The position numbers were made by a program, and so were the translations under genes. From NCBI GenBank assembly GCA_009469675.1, contig SSSZ01000061.1, positions 62,001 to 126,000 of the forward strand: a stretch of DNA of 64,000 bases, in the 5' to 3' direction. The notes below the pieces were generated by a model. The model was given only the letters and a program-made list of their open reading frames with translations. It was not told the origin of the DNA and did not search any database. The number at the start of each line of letters is the position of its first letter. Within the stretch, counting starts at the first letter, position 1. The stretch comes from Azonexaceae bacterium (GTDB taxonomy: Bacteria > Pseudomonadota > Gammaproteobacteria > Burkholderiales > Rhodocyclaceae). Shown piece after piece: positions 28,750 to 36,343 of the stretch.

Positions 28750-30192
28750 ATGGATCTGCTACCTGTCGTCCTTTCGGGAGGCTCCGGCACCCGCCTCTGG
28801 CCCCTTTCCCGGGAAAAATATCCGAAGCAACTCCTGCCGCTGGCCGGCGAAAATTCTATGCTGCAGGCCACCATCGCCCGGCTCGACGGCCTCGCCGGGC
28901 TGCAGGAACCGCTCCTGGTGTGCAACGAGGAACACCGTTTCGTCGTCGCCGAACAGACCCGGCTCCTAGGCAAACACGGCACCATCCTCCTTGAGCCGCT
29001 GGGCCGCAACACCGCCCCCGCCCTCACCCTGGCCGCCCTGTGGGCCTCGCGGGACGGGGCCGATCCAGTGCTGGTCGTGATGCCCGCCGACCACGTCATA
29101 CTCGACGCCCCCGGCTTCCGCCGCGCCGTCGGCCAGGCAGCGGAACTCGCCGCCTCGGGACTGGCCGTCACCTTCGGCATCGCTCCCGACGCGCCGGAAA
29201 CCGGCTACGGCTATATCCAGCGGGGCGCCCCGCTGGCCGGCGCGGACGGCGGCAGCGCCTTCGCCCTGGACCGCTTCGTCGAAAAACCCGATCGGGCCAC
29301 CGCCCAAGGCTACCTCGACAGCGGCGATTTTCTCTGGAACAGCGGTATTTTCGTCCTCCGCGCCTCGCTCTGGCTCGACGCCCTCGAACGCTGCCGCCCC
29401 GACATCCTCGCCGCCTGCCGCAGCGCTCTCGGCGGGGCCAAGCCGGACGGCGACTTCGTCCGCATCGACCCGGCGGCGTTTGCGGCCTGCCCGGCGGATT
29501 CCATCGACTACGCGGTGATGGAACGCCTCACCCAGGGCCTTCCCGGATTGCCCCGGGGCGCGGTGATTCCGCTGGCCGCTGGCTGGTCCGACGTCGGCGC
29601 CTGGGACTCCCTGTGGAAAGTCCTGGCCAAGGACGCCGCCGGCAACGCTTGCCGGGGCGATGTCATCCTCGAAGGCAGCACCAACACCCTGGCTTTTGCC
29701 GAAAACCGGCTGGTGGCCTGCGTCGGCCTCAGCAACCTGATCGTGGTTGAAACCGACGATGCAGTCCTGGTGGCCCACCACGACGCCACCCAGGACGTGA
29801 AGAAAATCGTCGATCGCCTCAAGGCAGCCGGCCGCAGCGTCGCCCAATGGCACCGCAAGGTGCACCGGCCCTGGGGCTGGTACGACGGCGTCGATGCCGG
29901 CGATCGCTTCCAGGTCAAGCGCATCCTGGTCAATCCCGGCGCCGCGCTGTCGCTGCAGATGCACCACCACCGCGCCGAGCACTGGATCGTCGTGCGCGGC
30001 ACCGCCCGGGTGACCCGCGGCGACGAGACCCTGCTGGTCAGCGAAAACCAGTCCACCTTCATTCCCCTCGGCACCAGGCACCGGCTGGAAAACCCCGGCA
30101 AGGTGCCCCTCGAGATGATCGAAGTCCAGTCCGGCAGCTACCTCGGCGAGGACGACATCGTCCGCTTCGAAGACACCTACGGCCGCAGCTGA
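28750..30192 (+). CDS. algA: mannose-1-phosphate guanylyltransferase / mannose-6-phosphate isomerase
   Basis: The 480-residue bifunctional enzyme starts MDLLPVVLSGGSGTRLWPLS (pyrophosphorylase signature) and continues with EKYPKQLLPL, GVIPLAAGWSDVGAWDSLW-like AGWSDVGAWDSLW and FVEKPD. The C-terminal cupin with RPWGWYD, LQMHHHRAEHWIVV and NQSTFIPLGTRHRLENPG is the isomerase half. It makes GDP-mannose for polysaccharide synthesis. Equivalent names are ManC, XanB and CpsB. The ATG at 28750 matches the family start. galE follows after 13 bases, forming a sugar-nucleotide operon. Confidence 0.93.
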   Translation: MDLLPVVLSGGSGTRLWPLSREKYPKQLLPLAGENSMLQATIARLDGLAGLQEPLLVCNEEHRFVVAEQTRLLGKHGTILLEPLGRNTAPALTLAALWASRDGADPVLVVMPADHVILDAPGFRRAVGQAAELAASGLAVTFGIAPDAPETGYGYIQRGAPLAGADGGSAFALDRFVEKPDRATAQGYLDSGDFLWNSGIFVLRASLWLDALERCRPDILAACRSALGGAKPDGDFVRIDPAAFAACPADSIDYAVMERLTQGLPGLPRGAVIPLAAGWSDVGAWDSLWKVLAKDAAGNACRGDVILEGSTNTLAFAENRLVACVGLSNLIVVETDDAVLVAHHDATQDVKKIVDRLKAAGRSVAQWHRKVHRPWGWYDGVDAGDRFQVKRILVNPGAALSLQMHHHRAEHWIVVRGTARVTRGDETLLVSENQSTFIPLGTRHRLENPGKVPLEMIEVQSGSYLGEDDIVRFEDTYGRS

Positions 30193-30205
30193 GTTGGGAG
30201 AAACC

Positions 30206-31210
30206 ATGATTCTTGTTACCGGCGGAACCGGCTACATCGGCTCCCACACCGTCGTCGAACTGCTCGCCACCGGCCACGAGCTGGTCATTCTCGACAACCT
30301 GTCCAACAGCAGCGCCACCGTCGTCGACCGCATCGAGAGAATCGCCGGCCGGCGGCCGCCCCTGGTCGTCGGGGACATCCGCGACGGCCAGCTTCTCGCC
30401 CGGCTGTTCAAGGACTACCCCATCGATAGCGTCGTCCACTTCGCCGGCCTCAAGGCGGTGGGGGAATCGGTGGCGCAGCCCCTGCGCTACTACGACAACA
30501 ACGTAAACGGCAGCCTCCGCCTCCTTGAAGCGATGGCGGCGGCAGGAATCCGCAAGTTGGTCTTCAGCTCCTCCGCCACCGTCTACGGCGAGCCGCACGC
30601 CCTGCCGATCAAGGAAGACTTTCCCCTCCAGGCGACCAATCCCTACGGCCGGACCAAACTCCACATTGAGGAAATGCTGCGCGATGTGGCGCAATCCGAC
30701 CCCGCCTGGCAGATCGCCATCCTGCGCTACTTCAACCCGGTCGGCGCCCATCCCAGCGGACTGATCGGCGAAGACCCCCAGGGCATCCCCAACAACCTGA
30801 TGCCCTTCATCGCCCAGGTCGCCGTCGGTTTGCGCCCCGAACTCAGCGTTTTCGGCGGCGACTATCCCACCCCCGACGGCACCGGCGTCCGCGACTACAT
30901 CCACGTCGTAGACCTGGCCAAGGGCCACTTGGCCGCCCTCGCCAAACTATCCCCGGAAAACCCCATGCTGTGCGTCAATCTCGGCACCGGCCAAGGGTAC
31001 AGCGTCCTCGAACTGGTCACGTCCTTCGGACGGCAAAGCGGCAAACCGATCCCCTATCGAATCGTCGCACGGCGTCCGGGCGACATCGCCGCCTGTTACG
31101 CCGACCCGTCGGCGGCTTGGGAAAAACTAGCCTGGCGGGCCGAACACGGCGTGGAAACCATGTGCCGGGACGCATGGCGCTGGCAAAGCGGGGACAAGCA
31201 GAAGCGGTGA
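30206..31210 (+). CDS. galE: UDP-glucose 4-epimerase GalE
   Basis: The 334-residue short-chain dehydrogenase starts MILVTGGTGYIGSHT and shows VVHFAGLKAVGES, SSATVYGEP, NPYGRTKLHIEE (catalytic Tyr and Lys) and RYFNPVGAHPSGLIGEDP. It interconverts UDP-glucose and UDP-galactose or their N-acetyl forms. ATG 30206 has GGGAG upstream. It lies directly after algA and before the sigma-54 driven cassette. Confidence 0.93.
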   Translation: MILVTGGTGYIGSHTVVELLATGHELVILDNLSNSSATVVDRIERIAGRRPPLVVGDIRDGQLLARLFKDYPIDSVVHFAGLKAVGESVAQPLRYYDNNVNGSLRLLEAMAAAGIRKLVFSSSATVYGEPHALPIKEDFPLQATNPYGRTKLHIEEMLRDVAQSDPAWQIAILRYFNPVGAHPSGLIGEDPQGIPNNLMPFIAQVAVGLRPELSVFGGDYPTPDGTGVRDYIHVVDLAKGHLAALAKLSPENPMLCVNLGTGQGYSVLELVTSFGRQSGKPIPYRIVARRPGDIAACYADPSAAWEKLAWRAEHGVETMCRDAWRWQSGDKQKR

Positions 31211-31331
31211 ACCCAACGGGTCGCGAACCACTCGATTCGGCCCAATGTGAAATACCTCGCGCTAAGCCGCCATTAGAAGCGAAGCAAGACGGCCGACCGT
31301 AGTATTCTTGAGTCCGTCGATCCTGCTGCCG

Positions 31332-31360
31332 CCGACTGAGAACGTCGGATTTCTTTACAC
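31332..31360 (+). promoter_or_regulatory. candidate PrsR-type activator site
   Basis: CCGAC-N7-GTCGG (31332-31348) is a perfect palindrome and runs into GTCGGATTTCTTTACAC (31344-31360). On the other strand the latter reads GTGTAAAGAAATCCGAC, similar in form to the box upstream of PEP-CTERM genes after which the PrsR family is named; I am not certain of that consensus. It lies 75 bases before the -24 element, a normal enhancer distance. Confidence 0.4.
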
Positions 31361-31434
31361 GGGCAGAGGAAAGACCGGAACTCCGAGAATCCAAACCACG
31401 AAGCGGTGGGGTTTCCAGGCAGTTTTTAGGCAAA

Positions 31435-31450
31435 CGGCACGCTTCTTGCT
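31435..31450 (+). promoter_or_regulatory. sigma-54 (-24/-12) promoter of the HprK-related cassette
   Basis: CGGCACGCTTCTTGCT matches TGGCACG-N4-TTGCW at all but the first base, with GG and GC exactly 12 apart. It lies about 56 bases before the ATG at 31507. The rest of the 31211-31506 gap holds the upstream site described separately and nothing else recognised. Confidence 0.75.
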
Positions 31451-31506
31451 CCAATCAGTTCATCAAGAGAAACGTCCACCAGCGGCACTAGAGCGACAAG
31501 ATAACC

Positions 31507-32268
31507 ATGACCGATCAAAACGAACGCGCAACCCCTTCTCCCGCCAGCGATCCGACCGGCGGCGTGAACCAAGCCAGGCGTCGCCGGCTGTTGACGGGCA
31601 CCGCCGCCGGTGCCGGAGTCTTCCTCGCCATGCAAGCCAAGACGGCCCTGGGCGTAACCAAATGTCAGAGTCCCTCGGCGATGATTTCGGGCAACCAGAG
31701 TCCCCGCCCCGGCGACGGCCACGTCTGTTCCGGCGGACGCTCCCCCGGCTTCTGGGTGCAGCCGCAGCACTTCCCTTACTGGATCGGTCTCAGTTACCCG
31801 ACTTTCTCCAGCGGCATCACCGTGTGCTCGACCGGCCTTGGCAATGTCAGCCCTTGCGACATCGTCAACAAAGGTACTCTGGTCGGCTCTCTGTTTGCCG
31901 GCGCTCCCGGGGCGACCAAAGGCATTTGGGAGGTCATCATGTGGCCGACCAACTACCCGACTTATACCGGTGCCAATTGCACGGGAACCAAGAACAATAC
32001 TGATGTTTTTGGCGGCAAGGGCCAGTTGCTGCGCCATCTGTCCTGCGCCTATCTGAATGCTGCGTACTTCGGCAGCGCCTCCCAGGATTATCCGATCACC
32101 ACGCAGCAGGTTATCGACATGTGGAACGCGGTCAAGAACGGCGGCCTCTACTGCCCCACCGGCATGACCTGCGGCGGTGGCGGCATGAGCGCCGACCAGA
32201 TCATTGCCTACATTTCCGGCATGTACGACATCAACGCGGACGTGCCCAACCTCTGCAAGACCGTTTGA
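31507..32268 (+). CDS. exported cysteine-rich protein with Tat-like signal
   Basis: A 253-residue protein. Residues 24-50 (RRRRLLTGTAAGAGVFLAMQ then AKTALG) look like a twin-arginine signal. The mature part has nine cysteines (53, 74, 107, 117, 158, 180, 216, 222, 250), a CSGGRSPGFWVQPQHFPYW segment like the GFWKNHP motif of some secreted proteins, and YPITTQQVIDMWNAVKNGG near the end. No PEP-CTERM tail is present; it ends NLCKTV. It is the first gene after the sigma-54 promoter and precedes the PqqD-like, kinase and nucleotidyltransferase genes by small gaps, so it may be their substrate or effector. Function unknown. Confidence 0.7.
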   Translation: MTDQNERATPSPASDPTGGVNQARRRRLLTGTAAGAGVFLAMQAKTALGVTKCQSPSAMISGNQSPRPGDGHVCSGGRSPGFWVQPQHFPYWIGLSYPTFSSGITVCSTGLGNVSPCDIVNKGTLVGSLFAGAPGATKGIWEVIMWPTNYPTYTGANCTGTKNNTDVFGGKGQLLRHLSCAYLNAAYFGSASQDYPITTQQVIDMWNAVKNGGLYCPTGMTCGGGGMSADQIIAYISGMYDINADVPNLCKTV

Positions 32269-32273
32269 TCGCG

Positions 32274-32522
32274 ATGGCACCGCCGTCCGCCGGCATTGAT
32301 CCGGGGCGGCGGCTGGTCTTTTCTCCCGACTGGGGAGAACAATGCGTCGTTTTCGACGCCCGCTCCGGTGATTTCTGGGTCGTCTCCCGCGACGTCTGGG
32401 CGGCGCTCAGATCGGTTGCGGTCGATCCGGCCGCAAGCCCCGGCCCGATCGACGATCTACCCGCCGAGATCGTCGATAATCTCCAAGCCCACGGTATCAT
32501 TCAGGCTTCAAGAACTCGCTAA
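32274..32522 (+). CDS. PqqD-like peptide chaperone of the HPr-rel-A system
   Basis: An 82-residue protein (MAPPSAGIDPGRRLVFSPDW, then CVVFDARSGDFWVVS and EIVDNLQAHGIIQ) with the strand-strand then helix pattern of PqqD-type RiPP recognition elements. Proteins of this kind bind leader peptides and present them to modifying enzymes. It starts three bases after the exported protein's stop and is followed by an HprK-related kinase, the pairing known as the HPr-rel-A system. The client peptide is not known. Confidence 0.7.
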   Translation: MAPPSAGIDPGRRLVFSPDWGEQCVVFDARSGDFWVVSRDVWAALRSVAVDPAASPGPIDDLPAEIVDNLQAHGIIQASRTR

Positions 32523-32536
32523 ACAGGCATTTCGCC

Positions 32537-33430
32537 TTGGGAATCCCCTCTTCTGCGAAGACCTTCGTACTTCGCGTGCCGCCCGTTACCGTTCGGGTAA
32601 GGACCAATGTGCCGTCGGTCGAGGAGCATCTCGCCTTCTTTTACGGCGCCCGCCCGAAGGAAGGCCAAGCCGGCCATGACACCTTCGCCGATTTCGACAT
32701 CGGAGTCTTCACGGCGTCGGGTATCCGCCGGTTCTGGCGACCCCAAGCGCGGTTTTTTCTCGACGACGCCGAACCCTTTCTGCCCCTTCCGGCCGATCAG
32801 GCCGCTCCGCTCTTCGAATGGGGTTTGAACTGGTGCATGGCAAGCCGCCCCCTGGGTTACCTTGCCGTCCACGCGGCCGTGGTGGCCCGTGGCGACAGGG
32901 CTTTGCTGCTTCCCGGCTTTCCCGGAGCGGGGAAAAGCACCCTCTGTTCATCGCTGGTTTTTCTCGGCGGCTGGCGTCTGCTTTCCGACGAACTCGCCCT
33001 GCTCGATCCGGCAAGCGGCCTCATCCATCCCCATCCTCGTCCGATCAATCTGAAGAACCGATCGATCGATCTGGTCGCCGCTTTTCCCGGCGCAGCTTTG
33101 GGGCCGCGTTACCTCGATACGCGCAAGGGAACCATCGCCCTGGCCACGCCGCCGGCCGAATCGGTCAAGGCCGCCGAAGATCCCGCCCGCTGCCTTTGGG
33201 TCGTGTTTCCCACTTTTGTAAGCGATGGGGAAAGCTGGTGCGAGGAAGTATCCCGGGCCGAAAGTTTTGCCCTCATTGCCGAGCAGTCCTTCAACAAGGA
33301 CCGGATGGGCGAAGTCGGTTTCAAGGCCCTGTGCGCCATGCTCGAAGGCGCCCGCTGCTTTCAGATCGGTTACCGCTCGACCGAAGAAGCCCTCGGCCTG
33401 GTCGACCAAATCTGCCGCGAGTCGCCCTGA
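32537..33430 (+). CDS. HprK-related kinase A
   Basis: The 297-residue protein has a P-loop GFPGAGKST (127-135) and LLSDELALL (149-157) in the region equivalent to the C-terminal kinase domain of HPr kinase/phosphorylase, plus an unrelated N-terminal half (1-105). No HPr or PTS genes are nearby, so the substrate is probably not HPr. In some lasso peptide clusters similar kinases phosphorylate a serine of the peptide. TTG at 32537 is the likely start (AGG upstream); there is no ATG near. Its stop overlaps the next start (TGATG). Confidence 0.75.
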   Translation: MGIPSSAKTFVLRVPPVTVRVRTNVPSVEEHLAFFYGARPKEGQAGHDTFADFDIGVFTASGIRRFWRPQARFFLDDAEPFLPLPADQAAPLFEWGLNWCMASRPLGYLAVHAAVVARGDRALLLPGFPGAGKSTLCSSLVFLGGWRLLSDELALLDPASGLIHPHPRPINLKNRSIDLVAAFPGAALGPRYLDTRKGTIALATPPAESVKAAEDPARCLWVVFPTFVSDGESWCEEVSRAESFALIAEQSFNKDRMGEVGFKALCAMLEGARCFQIGYRSTEEALGLVDQICRESP

Positions 33431-34551
33431 TGCCACCGCCGGCCGCCGACCGTCTGATTCGCATCCTGCAGGCTCCGCATGAGGCGGCAAGGCTCTCCCT
33501 CGGGCAATGGGAACAACTCGTTTCGGTTGCCCGCGGGGGGAATGTCGTCGGCACCCTTGGAGAACGGCTTGCCCTGGCCGGGGTGGCCGTCCCGGAAAAC
33601 GTCGATCGACATCTCGTCGGCGCCGTACAACTCAGCCAGCGGCAAAGGGAATCGGTGCGCTGGGAGGCGCATCAGCTCGGGCGCGCCCTCAGGCACCTGG
33701 ACATCCCCGTCGTTCTGCTCAAGGGGTCGGCCTACGTCCTGGGCGACGTGCCGGTCAGCCGCGGGCGCCTGTTCGGCGACATCGACATCCTGGTGCCCCG
33801 CGATTCCCTGGGCGACGTCGAAGTCGCCATGATGGCCGGGGGATGGACCTCGGCCAAGCAGAACGCCTACGACCAGCGCTACTACCGCCAGTGGATGCAC
33901 GAACTCCCGCCCATGGTCAATGTGCGCCGGGGTACGGTCCTCGACATCCACCACACCCTGCTACCCCTTACCTCCCGCTACCACCCCGATCCGCAAAAGC
34001 TCTTTGCCGCGTCGCTTGAACTCCCGGGTCTTGCGCCGCTACGCATTCCTTCGCCGCTCGATCTCATCATCCACAGCATCACCCATCTGTTCCACGAGGG
34101 GGAGTTCCACAACGGCTTACGCGACTTGACCGATATCGACGGATTGATCCGCCATTTTGCCGACAGCATCCCCGACTTCTGGAGCGCCCTCCTGGCACGG
34201 GCCGGCGAGTTGCAGTTGAGCCCCCCCCTCTTCCTCGGTTTGCATTTCGCGTCCCGCCTCCTCGGCACGCCGATCCCCGCCGCCGTGCTCGCCCGGGCCG
34301 CCGCCGCGGGAGCTCCCGGACCAGTCACCTTCCGCCTACTCGATGGATTGCTGGGACAGGCCTTGCTGCCGATGCACCCGGATTGCGATTCGGCGTTTAC
34401 ACCCACCGCCCGCTGGCTGCTCTACGTCCGCGCCCACTGGTTACGCATGCCCCCCCATCTGCTGGCCATGCACCTGGGGCGCAAGGCCTGGATGGGGGTT
34501 TTCCCCGAAGTCGCCAAGGACTCCCGCCCGGCCGAACCCGGTCTGCCCTGA
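33430..34551 (+). CDS. nucleotidyltransferase family protein (NTP_transf_5-like)
   Basis: A 373-residue protein with the nucleotidyltransferase core: LKGSAYVLGDVP (about 97-108) and LFGDIDILVPRD (114-125, metal-binding Asp117 and Asp119), a later VLDIHHTLLP and a helical C-terminal half. ATG 33430 overlaps the kinase stop. Members of this family occur beside HprK-related kinases, including in lasso peptide clusters where the enzyme extends a phosphate mark. It is convergent with the protease operon; the only hairpin in the 67-base gap lacks a T-tract. Confidence 0.75.
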   Translation: MPPPAADRLIRILQAPHEAARLSLGQWEQLVSVARGGNVVGTLGERLALAGVAVPENVDRHLVGAVQLSQRQRESVRWEAHQLGRALRHLDIPVVLLKGSAYVLGDVPVSRGRLFGDIDILVPRDSLGDVEVAMMAGGWTSAKQNAYDQRYYRQWMHELPPMVNVRRGTVLDIHHTLLPLTSRYHPDPQKLFAASLELPGLAPLRIPSPLDLIIHSITHLFHEGEFHNGLRDLTDIDGLIRHFADSIPDFWSALLARAGELQLSPPLFLGLHFASRLLGTPIPAAVLARAAAAGAPGPVTFRLLDGLLGQALLPMHPDCDSAFTPTARWLLYVRAHWLRMPPHLLAMHLGRKAWMGVFPEVAKDSRPAEPGLP

Positions 34552-34618
34552 ATCGATCCCTGCCTCGCCTCGGTCGAACCGGGATCACGCAGGCCGGCAA
34601 CCGATGCCTCCCGCCGTT

Positions 34619-35413
34619 CTACCGGCTTCGTTCTGGCAGCAAAGCCTGCAAATGCTCGGCGGGAATGGCGTAGGTGATCCCCGAAGGCTGGGTCAGCGCC
34701 GCCTCCTTGCTTCCCTTGACGAAAACCATGTTGATGATGCCCAGGACTTCGCCGGTCGTTGCATCGAAGACCGGGCTGCCGCTGTTGCCCGGATAGGCGG
34801 TGGCGTCGAGCTGGAATATCTTGAATGCCCCCGTCTTGATCCGTTTGATAACCTGCTCGTTCAGGCTTCTGGCCGTCGGCGTGGGGAGGACGATGGGGGA
34901 GATCGCCGAGACGATCCCCCGGTGGGTCGCCGGATAAAAGCCGAGGACGGCGCCGATGGGGAAGCCGGTAAATGCCACCGCCTGACCCTCGCGCACCGCA
35001 TCCGATCGCCCCAACGGCAATGCCGGCAGCGGCGGGCCGTCGAGTTCGAGCACGGCAAGGTCGTGGCTCCTGTCCACGGCGATCACGCGGATGCCCCGTC
35101 TTTGCGATTCGCCGCTCGCACCGCTGCTGACCTGGGCGACAATCGCAACGCCATCCCCTTCTCCGGCAATGGCCCCGACGACGTGGGCATTGGTCGCGAC
35201 CAGCGTGCCGTTCCTGACTACGAACCCCGTCCCCCGAATGGAAAACGGCGGATTGTTGGTCGCTTTATAAGACCCGATGGCAACGATGGAGGGCTTGATC
35301 TGGTCGATCAGCGCAGGCAGATCGGCCCGCGCCGGGGGAGCGACAACAGACCAGGCGGCAACCCCAAGCACCGCCAGGCCCGACCCCGGTATCGCCCTCC
35401 AGCGCAGATTCAC
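34619..35413 (-). CDS. exported trypsin-like serine protease (S1C/HtrA-like, no PDZ)
   Basis: The 264-residue protein has a signal peptide (GSGLAVLGVAAWSVVAPPARA) and the chymotrypsin-fold triad: His in VATNAHVVG, Asp in DRSHDLAVLEL and Ser in YPGNSGSPVFD. No PDZ domain follows. It probably works in the periplasm in protein quality control or processing of envelope proteins. It is last in the minus-strand polysaccharide operon, eleven bases after the lytic transglycosylase gene. Confidence 0.82.
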   Translation of the reverse strand: MNLRWRAIPGSGLAVLGVAAWSVVAPPARADLPALIDQIKPSIVAIGSYKATNNPPFSIRGTGFVVRNGTLVATNAHVVGAIAGEGDGVAIVAQVSSGASGESQRRGIRVIAVDRSHDLAVLELDGPPLPALPLGRSDAVREGQAVAFTGFPIGAVLGFYPATHRGIVSAISPIVLPTPTARSLNEQVIKRIKTGAFKIFQLDATAYPGNSGSPVFDATTGEVLGIINMVFVKGSKEAALTQPSGITYAIPAEHLQALLPERSR

Positions 35414-35423
35414 CGTCGGGGCC

Positions 35424-36332
35424 TTACATCGATTTGGTGATTCGGATTCGATGCAGCTCGGGGGACGGATCGGTGACCGTCGGATCGAAGGGATGTTCGT
35501 CCTTTTTGAAAGTTTCGACGATGCGTTTCACGTAGCCGCGGGTTTCTTCGTAGGGCGGAACGCCTTTGTAGCGATTGACCGTTCCCTCGCCGGCGTTGTA
35601 GGCCGCCGCAACCAGGGAGACATTGCCCTTGAAGTAGGCGAGCAGCCAGCGGAGATACGACAAGCCGCCGCGGATGTTTTCTTCCGGATCGAAGGGCCGT
35701 TTGACGTTGAACCGGGCCGACGTTTCCGGGATAAGCTGCATCAGGCCCTGGGCATTCTTGGGCGAAACGGCGCCCGGATTGAAGTTGGACTCGGCATGGA
35801 TGACGGCCAGCGCCAGGCGCGGAATCACGCCGTATTGCGGCGCCAGTTTGTGTACGAGCTCGTACACTTTCTTGCGGTCGGGCGCGACGCCCGCCATCAG
35901 ATCCTTGCCGTCGGGATCGTCCGGATCCTTCAGGCACTCGGGTTTTTCCGCCATCGGCTCGCCAACAAAACGCAACATCCTTTCGGCATGGGCGTTGCCC
36001 TGCCCGGCGGCGAGCCGGAAGAAGTAGGCAGCCAGCGGATCGTGGCGCGGCACGCCGCGGCCGTTGGCGTACATCCAGCCCAGACTGTATTGGGATTCGG
36101 CATCCCCCAGCCGCGCCGCTTCGCAATAAAGCTTGGCCGCCTTGTCCCCGTCGCGGGCGACGCCTTCGCCGTGCTCGTGCGCCTTGGCCTCGGCCCGCAG
36201 CGCCCGGATTCGCTCGGCGACGTCACCCTCGCCGGTTCCCGCCGCGGCGCCAACGACCCAGACCCCCAGGAGCAGCGGGCAGAGCACTCGCCCCACCCTC
36301 GCTCTCCGGGAGAAAAGCCGGTCGGTCGCCAT
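35424..36332 (-). CDS. lytic transglycosylase (SLT domain) with Sel1-type repeats
   Basis: A 302-residue exported protein: hydrophobic signal (GRVLCPLLLGVWVVGAAAG), two Sel1-like repeats (AAKLYCEAARLGDAESQYSL and GWMYANGRGVPRHDPLAAYF), then an SLT domain with catalytic Glu in VIHAESNFNPGAVS, AQGLMQLIPETSARFNV and AAYNAGEGTVNRY. It cleaves glycan strands, perhaps opening the wall for the polysaccharide machinery. A GTG at 36356 would overlap the preceding gene; ATG 36332 is preferred for the signal peptide. Confidence 0.85.
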   Translation of the reverse strand: MATDRLFSRRARVGRVLCPLLLGVWVVGAAAGTGEGDVAERIRALRAEAKAHEHGEGVARDGDKAAKLYCEAARLGDAESQYSLGWMYANGRGVPRHDPLAAYFFRLAAGQGNAHAERMLRFVGEPMAEKPECLKDPDDPDGKDLMAGVAPDRKKVYELVHKLAPQYGVIPRLALAVIHAESNFNPGAVSPKNAQGLMQLIPETSARFNVKRPFDPEENIRGGLSYLRWLLAYFKGNVSLVAAAYNAGEGTVNRYKGVPPYEETRGYVKRIVETFKKDEHPFDPTVTDPSPELHRIRITKSM

Positions 36333-36343
36333 GGCCGTTGCGC

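Noticed and set aside
34552..34618. Hairpin GATCCC...GGGATC between convergent genes
   Set aside because: Short arms and no U-run; it may form but does not qualify as an intrinsic terminator.
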